Positions 1 to 5,016 of a DNA stretch of 5,837 nucleotides are shown piece after piece. The notes beneath the pieces were generated by a model. The model made no database searches. It saw only the letters and a program-made list of their open reading frames with translations, and was not told where the DNA came from. The position numbers and the translations under genes are program-made. How positions within the stretch are numbered: the stretch's first letter is position 1; each line of letters begins with the position of its first letter. The DNA lies in assembly GCA_023459915.1 (NCBI GenBank), contig JAEWSN010000153.1, positions 1 through 5,837 of the forward strand. Reading direction: 5' to 3'. The DNA comes from Bacillota bacterium (GTDB lineage: Bacteria; Bacillota; Clostridia; DSM-8532).

Positions 1-269
1 GATTGCCTGCCAAGGGCAATCTGCAGATCGTGGATCATGGCGGCGACGGGTTCAAGTTCCACGCTTCCGTCGAGGGCATTGTGCAGTCCATGTCGGAGGA
101 CATGCTGACCTTCAATGGCGTTGGCCTACTGGACGGGGAAGAACGGCATGTGACGGTGAACGCCTCTGATTTTGACAAGGACGGGCTCTGGGATTACATC
201 GAGGTTTGGGTCATGGGTGAGTACTACAACAAAGGCGTACTGCAGGGCGGCAACATCAACATCAGATAG
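1..269 (+). CDS. 3' end of a secreted-type beta-rich protein (post-COAP-1-like C-terminal domain), 5' part outside window
   Basis: The reading frame is open to the left edge and ends at TAG 267-269. The first full codon (3-5, TTG) sits mid-protein and no ribosome binding site can be checked, so this is treated as a 5'-truncated gene of at least 88 codons. The peptide alternates hydrophobic and polar residues and is rich in Gly and Asp, with GNLQIVDHGGDGFKFHA near the start, a DFDKDGLWDYIEVWV segment in the middle, and the C-terminal end LQGGNINIR. That order (G-N-x-Q-I-x-D, then F-x-G-x-G, then D-x-D-x-D-G-x-x-D-Y, then GGNI-x-I at the end) resembles the post-COAP-1 type domain at the C-terminus of secreted bacterial proteins; this is from memory and tentative. 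The D-rich loop could bind calcium. The gene converges on the SLH gene across a shared terminator. Being a real coding end is well supported; the family name is not. Confidence 0.6.
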   Translation, partial: LPAKGNLQIVDHGGDGFKFHASVEGIVQSMSEDMLTFNGVGLLDGEERHVTVNASDFDKDGLWDYIEVWVMGEYYNKGVLQGGNINIR

Positions 270-424
270 CTGGTGCAACGTCTGCAGTCTGCGTGTGGCA
301 GCGTGTGATCTCCGGGCACCGGAACAAGACGGTATTTGCCACCACTGATGCTGTCAGACCGGGTGGAGGGTACTCCGCCCGCACCGCCCTCACGCAGGCT
401 GGTCGGACAATGGCCATCTGGAGG
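270..424. other. Non-coding gap after the partial gene
   Basis: This 155-nt stretch between the stop of the rightward gene and the shared terminator holds no supported gene, no tRNA fold and no repeat that I can see. It is probably a 3' untranslated region. The frames that cross it are short and resemble no known protein. Confidence 0.5.
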
Positions 425-465
425 AAAAGCCCCAACGCAACATGGATTGTCGCATTGGGGCTTTT
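425..465. terminator. Bidirectional rho-independent terminator between convergent genes
   Basis: The arms 425-438 (AAAAGCCCCAACGC) and 452-465 (GCATTGGGGCTTTT) pair over 14 positions. Read leftward the only irregular pair is a U-G wobble; read rightward it is a C-A mismatch. The inner bases 440-442 and 448-450 can add three more pairs, leaving a 5-nt loop. Each direction leaves a U-rich 3' side (CTTTTT rightward, CTTTTCC leftward). It lies 155 nt after the stop of the rightward partial gene and about 60 nt after the stop of the leftward SLH gene, so it most likely serves both. The better pairing in the leftward transcript suggests the SLH gene is the main client. Confidence 0.85.
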
Positions 466-525
466 TGCTTTGCGAAAGTCGGTGCATCACTTGGCAGCAA
501 AATTGTGGGACGCCTTGGCGACGGA

Positions 526-1989
526 TCAGTTCATGGTTCCGAACGAACGAACAGACATCAGAATGGCCGCCTCCCGTGTGGCCTGCCCGTAAGTGGTCGC
601 CTTCTGGGCCTCCGTCACGGCCTTGGGCATGAAATTGCCATTGGAGCCCTTGATGATTTCCACCTTCGCCATGTACTGTGTCGCTTCCATCGCCCAGGCG
701 GAGATATGTGCCTGATCCTGGAAAGCAACAGGCGTGGTGACGGTGTAATCCTTGTTGGGAGCCAGTTTCTTCAAGGCACGATACAGCATGGTGGCACATT
801 GTTCCCGATTGATCAGGGCATTTGGCGTAAAGGTGGTGCCGTCGCCGGTCCCGGCGGTAATGCCAACCGTAAAGGCTTTGACAATCTCCGGGTTTTGCGT
901 GTCTGTAAACGGGTTGGTTCCGGCAACGATGGGGCTGCCCGTCACCGCTTCATACAATTTCACGGCCAACTCGGCAAATTCCTCACGTGTGATGGGTTTT
1001 GTCAGATCCGCGCCCTTGAGCCGATCCGGAATCAGATCGTTCGCGGCGGCCTCCGCCACTTCTCCCAATGCCCAGGCACTGGCCTTGATGCCGGCCGTGG
1101 CGATATTGGAGTATGCCGAGGTTACGCGGTCTGCCGCCTCATAGGGTTCATAGGCATACAGGATGCGGAAGGCATACACGTTGGCGTCGATGACAATCAT
1201 GTCCGCCATTTCGCGTTCCACCGGGTCGAACAGCAGGGCTGATCCCATGGGATCGCTGCTCCACCAGTCGTGGGTATGTGTTTCAGAGAACCATTTTCCG
1301 TTCCCCACCCGGAAATCGACCTTCACCTTCACCGGGAAGGCTTCGTCGATGGTGAGCACATCCGCCGGATTGGTCCACCGCAGCTGGAAACGCGTGTACT
1401 GGTTTTCGTCGGTCACAGGCTCCACCGTCAACCCCTGCGGTGCGGAAAGTGACGTCGGCGCCGCAACACCGGTTTTCCCGCCGATGGAAGTCAGGTTCGA
1501 GTAGGGGGATGTCTGGAACGCGGCTTCCGGTTCCGCATCCGGATCGGCAAGGGCCAGGCGCATCCGGAACTCGTAGCGATGGTTCACCAGATCAATTTCT
1601 TCTTTGAGCCCGTAGCTCCAGTGCGTTGTGAAAATTTCCTGCGTCTGGTTTTCATCCCAGAACAGATTGGACACCAGCCCAAAAAACGAGGTGTCCTCTG
1701 CATTGTCGGTATCATAGGTGGTTCCCGTGACAGCCGGCACATCAAAATGCCAGGGCCCGCCATCCACGCGCCAATCGATGCAGTAGTACAAGTCACCGTC
1801 CAGTTCATCCTCAATGTGTGCAACCGCTGCATCCGGCAACGTCCAGCGCAGCTGGATGTCCGTATTGTCCTCCCGCGCCGTGAGATTCACCGGCGCCTCC
1901 GAGGTGGCCGTCACCACCGCAAAAGATGGAATCCCGAAGGAAATCAGGACCGCGATGACACACAACAACGACACCAGTCTCTTGCCCAT
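526..1989 (-). CDS. Secreted cell-wall protein with two Fn3-like domains and three C-terminal SLH repeats
   Basis: The product has 487 residues. The start is ATG 1989, preceded by GGGAGG nine bases upstream; a GTG at 2010 in the same frame lies upstream of that site and is not used. Residues 1-24 form a signal peptide (Lys-Arg, hydrophobic core, PSFA cleavage site). Residues about 34-168 and 184-298 are two related beta-sandwich-like modules: both open with a ‘LTxxxxxxxxxxLRWT’ strand, carry DWRV/DFRV-G-W in the middle, and close with SPYSN or SAYSN, as in fibronectin type III-like folds. Residues about 303-483 hold three SLH repeats with the sites ITREE (333-337), INREQ (393-397) and ATREA (470-474). 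SLH repeats bind pyruvylated secondary cell-wall polymer, so the protein should be anchored on the cell surface with its Fn3-like part exposed. No catalytic domain is visible, so its role could be structural or sugar/surface binding. It follows the broken AraC gene by 108 bp and ends at a strong terminator. Confidence 0.93.
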   Translation of the reverse strand: MGKRLVSLLCVIAVLISFGIPSFAVVTATSEAPVNLTAREDNTDIQLRWTLPDAAVAHIEDELDGDLYYCIDWRVDGGPWHFDVPAVTGTTYDTDNAEDTSFFGLVSNLFWDENQTQEIFTTHWSYGLKEEIDLVNHRYEFRMRLALADPDAEPEAAFQTSPYSNLTSIGGKTGVAAPTSLSAPQGLTVEPVTDENQYTRFQLRWTNPADVLTIDEAFPVKVKVDFRVGNGKWFSETHTHDWWSSDPMGSALLFDPVEREMADMIVIDANVYAFRILYAYEPYEAADRVTSAYSNIATAGIKASAWALGEVAEAAANDLIPDRLKGADLTKPITREEFAELAVKLYEAVTGSPIVAGTNPFTDTQNPEIVKAFTVGITAGTGDGTTFTPNALINREQCATMLYRALKKLAPNKDYTVTTPVAFQDQAHISAWAMEATQYMAKVEIIKGSNGNFMPKAVTEAQKATTYGQATREAAILMSVRSFGTMN

Positions 1990-1998
1990 ACCAGTCTT

Positions 1999-2004
1999 CC
2001 TCCC
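1999..2004 (-). promoter_or_regulatory. Ribosome binding site that sets the SLH-protein start
   Basis: On the minus strand this reads GGGAGG, with nine bases before ATG 1989. It lies inside the longer frame that would begin at GTG 2010, so it argues for the shorter protein whose signal peptide starts MGKRL. Confidence 0.85.
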
Positions 2005-2097
2005 TTTCACCTTGCCACGCGCGGATTGCAGGCGAATGACACCCTGTTGGAAGCCGGAGGTTGCTCATGGATTGGCGCATCCGCAATGAAACCGCCT

Positions 2098-2457
2098 TTA
2101 CTCTATCAGTTGCGGGGCGTGACGTATGGACGGGATTGTGTGATTTTCAGACAGTATCCTGCCATCCCGCCGTTCCCGATCGCGCAGAAGCTGCTCGCGG
2201 TATTCTCTTGGCGTCATGCCGGTCTCCATGCGAAACAGGCGGGCGTAATGCCCATGGTAGTCGATGCCGCAGGCCGAAAACGCTTCCGCGATGGTCAAAT
2301 CGGGGTTCATCAGCTGTTCCCTGATCCTTTCCACCTGTACCCTGGCGTGATACGCGTGCGGGGTGATGCCCTCCTGTTCCCTGAAAATGCGATGAAAATG
2401 GGATGGGGAGAGATTCACCTGCGCAGCCAGCGTCTCAATCCGGAAGGGATTCGCCAA
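2098..2457 (-). CDS. C-terminal AraC-family helix-turn-helix fragment
   Basis: This frame gives up to 119 residues with a nominal TTG at 2457 directly after a TGA, and with no Shine-Dalgarno sequence before it, so independent initiation is unlikely. Residues about 7-90 are a clear AraC/XylS double helix-turn-helix. The first HTH has LAAQVNLSPSHFHRIFREQEG and the second has IAEAFSACGIDYHGHYARLF, followed by the family signature METGMTPREYR. The helix that normally precedes LAAQVNLS is missing. The residues after about 95 form a charged tail with no family similarity that I recognise. The DNA-recognition part is well conserved, so the damage to the gene may be recent, or the fragment may still be expressed by frameshifting. 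Target genes cannot be named. Confidence 0.75.
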   Translation of the reverse strand: MANPFRIETLAAQVNLSPSHFHRIFREQEGITPHAYHARVQVERIREQLMNPDLTIAEAFSACGIDYHGHYARLFRMETGMTPREYREQLLRDRERRDGRILSENHTIPSIRHAPQLIE

Positions 2458-2758
2458 TCACTTTTTCATACGTCCGGTTGTCGAGTTGGACATCCGCGAT
2501 GTAGCTGGCTTCGCCGCGCATGGCCTGCCGGAGGGGCTCATCCCAATGATTCTCCAGCACAAAGGGATCCGAGAACGCATGGTATACACCGACATGGCTT
2601 GCCGGATCCAGTGAGAACGTCTCCTGCATGGCACGGTTGATCCACAGGCAAACACCTTCGAGAGACAGCAACTGCATGGGATAGGGGAATGACTGAAACA
2701 GCTGTTCAAACAGGTTTTGGTGGGCGCATGGTGTTTGCATTGGTGCGTCGCAACTCAT
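2435..2758 (-). CDS. N-terminal PAS-like fragment of the AraC regulator
   Basis: This frame gives 107 residues. ATG 2758 is chosen because GGGAGGTG (2763-2770) lies just upstream; a GTG at 2827 in the same frame lies inside a hairpin and upstream of that site, so it is not used. Residues about 14-100 look like a PAS sensor fold: LFEQLFQSFPYPMQLLS, then a Gly-turn and ‘INRAMQETF’, then DPFVLEN and ‘MRGEASYIADV’. This pattern (N-terminal LFxxLFxSFPYPxxxxSxxG) occurs at the front of AraC regulators in Paenibacillus-like bacteria. The frame then runs off after TYEKVIGESLPD into a stop at 2435-2437, before the PAS fold is complete. As a lone peptide it would have no DNA-binding part. The sensed ligand is unknown. 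Confidence 0.6.
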   Translation of the reverse strand: MSCDAPMQTPCAHQNLFEQLFQSFPYPMQLLSLEGVCLWINRAMQETFSLDPASHVGVYHAFSDPFVLENHWDEPLRQAMRGEASYIADVQLDNRTYEKVIGESLPD

Positions 2759-2762
2759 GTGA

Positions 2763-2770
2763 CACCTCCC
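2763..2770 (-). promoter_or_regulatory. Ribosome binding site of the PAS-AraC gene
   Basis: On the minus strand this reads GGGAGGTG, six bases between GGGAGG and ATG 2758. It fixes the N-terminus at MSCDAP and shows that the translation start of the broken gene is intact. Confidence 0.8.
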
Positions 2771-2781
2771 GGATAGGGAAT

Positions 2782-2823
2782 GGGGAGCCGCCGCGCCTGG
2801 CAACAGGTGCGAGGCGGCTCCCC
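2782..2823. other. Strong GNRA-capped intergenic hairpin without U-tract
   Basis: The arms 2782-2792 (GGGGAGCCGCC) and 2813-2823 (GGCGGCTCCCC) pair perfectly over 11 bp. Inside, 2793-2799 pairs with 2804-2810 over 7 bp (one G-U), closed by the loop GCAA (2800-2803), with a 2-nt bulge (2811-2812). In leftward transcripts the loop is UUGC instead. No T-run follows in either direction, so it is not a standard intrinsic terminator. It lies 59 nt after the ferritin-like stop and 12 nt upstream of the AraC ribosome binding site. It could protect the 3' end of the ferritin-like mRNA, act as a leader structure for the regulator, or cause partial termination. Confidence 0.7.
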
Positions 2824-2827
2824 CCAC

Positions 2828-2844
2828 GCAAGGAAACCCCTTGC
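2828..2844. other. Small hairpin next to the ferritin-like gene's 3' end
   Basis: GCAAGG (2828-2833) and CCTTGC (2839-2844) form a 6-bp stem with a 5-nt loop. It lies 4 nt from the large hairpin at 2782-2823, between it and the ferritin-like stop. In leftward transcripts there is no U-run. The two together make the 124-nt gap between ferritin-like gene and AraC gene highly structured. Confidence 0.45.
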
Positions 2845-2881
2845 CAGCCGGTCGTTCGCTTTTGTCGAGGATGAGTGACGA

Positions 2882-3394
2882 TTACAGGCGTATGGCCCGG
2901 ATGTCTTCCTTCATCCGTTCAATATCACGAATCCAATCCTCGATGTCGTGCTCGTGCTCCAGTTCGTCATTGAGGATCTGCACCGCCATCTGATAGGTGG
3001 AATGGTCTTTGCCATTGGTGAATTCCGCAATTTCCTCGTACCGCTGGATGGCGCAGCGCTCCCCATTGAGGTTCTGGTTGAGGATGGTTTCGATATAGGG
3101 ATCGCTGGGTTCATCGTACGGACACCGCGCGTATTCCTTCCATTGAACAGGGTTGAGCAACGGCGTTCCGCCCAGCTGGATGATGCGGTTCACCACCAGT
3201 TCGGCGTGACCGAGCTCCTGTGTGGCATGCAACAACAACTCCGGCTCCACCTCGCTGCGCATGGGGCCTTCCATCATGCGTGCGCCAATCCAGTACTGGT
3301 AATACGCCAGCCATTCCTCCGCCAAGGCCTCGTTCAGCATGCGGATCAGCTTTTCCACATCCAGATTTGAAATTTCGACTGCTTTTTTGCCCAT
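2882..3394 (-). CDS. Ferritin-like di-iron protein, Dps-like/thioferritin type
   Basis: The product has 170 residues. ATG 3394 is chosen because AGGAGGTG lies just before it; the longer frame from GTG 3445 crosses the promoter and palindrome. The protein is a four-helix ferritin-like domain with all expected metal ligands: Glu27 (LNEALAEEWLAYYQY), Glu60 and His63 (QELGHAE), Glu112 (NLNGERC), and Glu144 and His147 (NDELEHEHD). This arrangement matches a bacterioferritin-type intrasubunit di-iron site. Cys91 and Cys114 flank the third helix, with Cys114 two residues after ligand Glu112. A paired cysteine near this position is the hallmark of the Dps-like proteins (thioferritins) known from archaea and some bacteria, so I favour that over a rubrerythrin or classical Dps. 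The likely role is cytosolic iron oxidation and storage, consuming hydrogen peroxide. It appears to be transcribed alone from a sigma-B-like promoter. Confidence 0.88.
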   Translation of the reverse strand: MGKKAVEISNLDVEKLIRMLNEALAEEWLAYYQYWIGARMMEGPMRSEVEPELLLHATQELGHAELVVNRIIQLGGTPLLNPVQWKEYARCPYDEPSDPYIETILNQNLNGERCAIQRYEEIAEFTNGKDHSTYQMAVQILNDELEHEHDIEDWIRDIERMKEDIRAIRL

Positions 3395-3398
3395 GGGA

Positions 3399-3406
3399 CA
3401 CCTCCT
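3399..3406 (-). promoter_or_regulatory. Ribosome binding site of the ferritin-like gene
   Basis: On the minus strand this reads AGGAGGTG, a complete match to the anti-Shine-Dalgarno complement, with six bases between AGGAGG and ATG 3394. It settles the start and predicts efficient translation. Confidence 0.9.
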
Positions 3407-3412
3407 GTCATT

Positions 3413-3438
3413 TCGATACGGGCATATGCCCGGATCGA
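3413..3438. promoter_or_regulatory. 26-bp near-perfect palindrome in the leader of the ferritin-like gene
   Basis: The two halves are symmetric about 3425/3426, with core CGGGCATATGCCCG (3419-3432) and outer arms TCGAT and ATCGA. Only the pair 3418/3433 fails. It starts at the transcription start predicted from the promoter at 3446-3471 and ends seven bases before the ribosome binding site. It could be an operator for a dimeric repressor, or a 5'-terminal mRNA stem-loop (10 pairs including one mismatch, AUAU loop) that stabilises the message. It does not obviously match Fur or PerR boxes, which are AT-rich. Confidence 0.7.
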
Positions 3439-3445
3439 TTGTCAC

Positions 3446-3471
3446 TTACCCCTATCTTACCGCACAAAAAC
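3446..3471 (-). promoter_or_regulatory. Candidate sigma-B-type promoter for the ferritin-like gene
   Basis: On the minus strand GTTTTT (3471-3466) and GGGTAA (3451-3446) are separated by 14 bases. The sigma-B consensus of Bacillus is GTTTAA, 12-15 bases, GGGTAT, so this matches 4 of 6 and 5 of 6. Bacillus subtilis dps is a known sigma-B gene, which fits a Dps-like product here. A sigma-A reading using TAAGAT (3459-3454) as -10 lacks a -35 partner. Confidence 0.55.
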
Positions 3472-3503
3472 CGGATTTGGGCATGTTCTTCACTGCTTTG
3501 TCC

Positions 3504-3544
3504 AAAAAAGCAGGGCGCATTCGCGCAGGTGGGCGCCCCCGTGC
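3504..3544 (-). terminator. Rho-independent terminator after the fucosidase gene
   Basis: In the leftward transcript GGGCGC (3538-3533) pairs with GCGCCC (3518-3513). An outer GCA/TGC (3544-3542 with 3512-3510) adds three pairs across a 3-nt bulge. Six T residues (3509-3504) follow at once. It begins four bases after the fucosidase stop and separates that operon from the ferritin-like promoter. Confidence 0.72.
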
Positions 3545-3548
3545 AGCA

Positions 3549-4976
3549 TCAGTACACCCCAAGAAAAGACAGCGTGGGGCATACCCGGGCGTCCGGAATC
3601 CGAACGCGCAGCGCTGTCGTGACGCATGTTGGGAAAGAGGCAATTCGCTTGTATCCAACAACGGTTCCCGCATACAGCGGCATTTCCCGCCCATCCACGA
3701 CAGCAAGCATCTCGAACCGCTCAATCCGCTGGCTCAGCTCAATCTGTTCCTTCAACACCACGCGGCTGACCGTCTGCGGATTCGGCCATGCAATGTCGAT
3801 GACGGTTTCTTCCGCTCCCTCAACCCCTTTGAAAAAAAGGCCATCGTCTTCATTGCGCACTGCTTCAATCCCAAACCCCGGCTCACTCGCGGAAACGGAC
3901 AGGGAGGCCGTCTCAAGCAAATTGTGCGCATAGGTTTCCCGAAGTTGCCGCCCCAGCAAATCCAGGCAGGCGCAGTCATTCCGGTGGAACAGGCCCTCCG
4001 GGGTCGGCGGAATGTTGAGCAGGAAGGTGGCGTTGCCGCCCACCGAGCCCTCGTAAATATGGACCAGTTCCGCCACAGAACGCACCTTGTCATCCTCTTC
4101 CGCGTGGTAAAACCAGCCTGGGCGGATGGAGGTGTTCACCTCGGCCGGATACCAAATCAGATCCATTTCATCCTTCAGGACTTCGCGGCTTCCCAGATCC
4201 TGATCCCATGCGCGGATTTTCCGCTGCCGGAATGCCGCGTCATCCGCCTGCTGGCTGTCCCCGGCAATCCGTTCCGTATCTCTGGTGCGGCTGGGCACCA
4301 CGCTCCATTCGGAGGGACGGGTGTCTCCCGCCTCGTTGCCGCACCAGCGGATGTCCGGCCCGCAAACATGGATGCAGGCGTTGGGCTGCAGTGTGCGAAT
4401 GACTTCGTAGTACCTGTCCCAGTCGTAAACCTGTTTCTTCCCGTTTGACCCTTCCCCGCACGCGCCATCAAACCAGACGGAGAAAACCTCGCCGTATCCG
4501 GTCAGCAGCTCGGTGAGCTGTTGCACAAAATAATCGTTGTAGGCGTCCCCATACCCATAGGCGGGATGATTGCGATCCCACGGGGACAGGTAAACGCCAA
4601 ACGCGATACCACCACGGCGGCAAGCATCCGCGACTTCCCGGACCACATCTCCCTGACCGTTGCGGAATGGGCTCGCCGCGACGGAATGCCCGGTGAACCG
4701 GCTTGGCCACAGGCAAAAGCCGTCGTGATGCTTGCAGGTGAGGATGAGCCCCTTCATGCCGGCCGAACGGATGGCCGCCACCCACTGGTCCGCATCAAAC
4801 CGGGTGGGATTGAATATCGCAGGACTTTCCGTCCCGTCTCCCCATTCCTTCCCGGTAAAGGTGTTGACAGTGAAATGGACGAACGCGTAGAACTCCTTCT
4901 GCTGAAGGGAAAGCTGGCGTGCGCTCGGCGTCACCTGCACCAGTCTTTGGTCGAGGGAACCATCCTGCTTTTCCAT
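3549..4976 (-). CDS. Alpha-L-fucosidase, glycoside hydrolase family 29 (subfamily B-like), intracellular
   Basis: The product has 475 residues, a usual length for the family. It should release alpha-linked L-fucose from oligosaccharides with retention of configuration. Residues about 15-345 are the GH29 barrel: EFYAFVHFTVNTFTGKEWGDG, the substrate-binding CKHHDGFCLWPS (81-92), and VWFDGACG with the presumed nucleophile Asp170. Glu215 in CGNEAGDTRPSEWS aligns with the acid/base of subfamily B enzymes (alpha-1,3/4-fucosidases), which favours that subfamily. Further markers are DLGSREVL, YPAEVNTSIRPGWFYH and SVGGNATFLLNIPP. Residues about 355-475 form a C-terminal beta-sandwich like F5/8-type domains. 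There is no signal peptide, so it acts on imported sugars. ATG 4976 has GGAGG only four bases upstream, a short spacing, but no better start exists. It lies 40 bp after the esterase and is followed by a terminator, so it ends that operon. Confidence 0.95.
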   Translation of the reverse strand: MEKQDGSLDQRLVQVTPSARQLSLQQKEFYAFVHFTVNTFTGKEWGDGTESPAIFNPTRFDADQWVAAIRSAGMKGLILTCKHHDGFCLWPSRFTGHSVAASPFRNGQGDVVREVADACRRGGIAFGVYLSPWDRNHPAYGYGDAYNDYFVQQLTELLTGYGEVFSVWFDGACGEGSNGKKQVYDWDRYYEVIRTLQPNACIHVCGPDIRWCGNEAGDTRPSEWSVVPSRTRDTERIAGDSQQADDAAFRQRKIRAWDQDLGSREVLKDEMDLIWYPAEVNTSIRPGWFYHAEEDDKVRSVAELVHIYEGSVGGNATFLLNIPPTPEGLFHRNDCACLDLLGRQLRETYAHNLLETASLSVSASEPGFGIEAVRNEDDGLFFKGVEGAEETVIDIAWPNPQTVSRVVLKEQIELSQRIERFEMLAVVDGREMPLYAGTVVGYKRIASFPTCVTTALRVRIPDARVCPTLSFLGVY

Positions 4977-5016
4977 ACATCCTCCGGCGGACAGAAATCT
5001 TCATGGGGCACGGTCT

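Larger units (their letters stand above)
2098..2758 (-). pseudogene. Disrupted PAS-AraC transcriptional regulator (two frames, middle missing)
   Basis: Two adjacent leftward frames encode the N-terminal PAS-like half (2435-2758) and the C-terminal AraC DNA-binding half (2098-2457) of what is normally one protein of roughly 270 residues. The second frame begins directly after an in-frame TGA (2458-2460) and is +1 relative to the first; they overlap by 23 bases. More than a single-base slip is needed to explain it. The last PAS strands (the ‘fPI...VVxVFI’ stretch in relatives) and the first helix of the HTH domain (‘AKEYIExHW’) are absent, about 40-50 residues as judged from memory of the family. 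I infer a small deletion that also shifted the frame near 2445-2465. A wrong assembly at this spot is the main alternative. If intact, such regulators normally control a nearby sugar or transport operon. Confidence 0.72.

Noticed and set aside
442..1242. Rightward frame of about 266 codons
   Set aside because: It begins inside the terminator hairpin and is antisense to the SLH repeats.
2435..2460. Programmed ribosomal frameshift joining the PAS and AraC halves
   Set aside because: There is no X-XXY-YYZ heptamer, the needed shift is +1, and the missing protein segment would not be restored; a deletion explains the data better.
1579..2640. Long open rightward frame of about 353 codons
   Set aside because: It is antisense to the SLH gene and the AraC locus, crosses the boundary between them, has no ribosome binding site and its product resembles nothing; high G+C leaves such frames open by chance.
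2759..2881. Riboswitch before the AraC gene
   Set aside because: The structure is strong, but I could not match conserved core sequences of the purine, SAM, cobalamin, glycine, guanidine, fluoride or tetrahydrofolate classes.
3395..3445. Longer N-terminus of the ferritin-like protein from GTG 3445
   Set aside because: The added residues are unlike the family, contain the palindrome, and lie upstream of a perfect ribosome binding site for ATG 3394.
3454..3482. Sigma-A promoter for the ferritin-like gene using TAAGAT as -10
   Set aside because: No TTGACA-like hexamer lies about 17 bases upstream, whereas the sigma-B-like pair has correct spacing.
3339..4448. Long open rightward frame of about 369 codons
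   Set aside because: It is antisense to the fucosidase and runs through the terminator, promoter and palindrome; the minus-strand frame carries all GH29 motifs.
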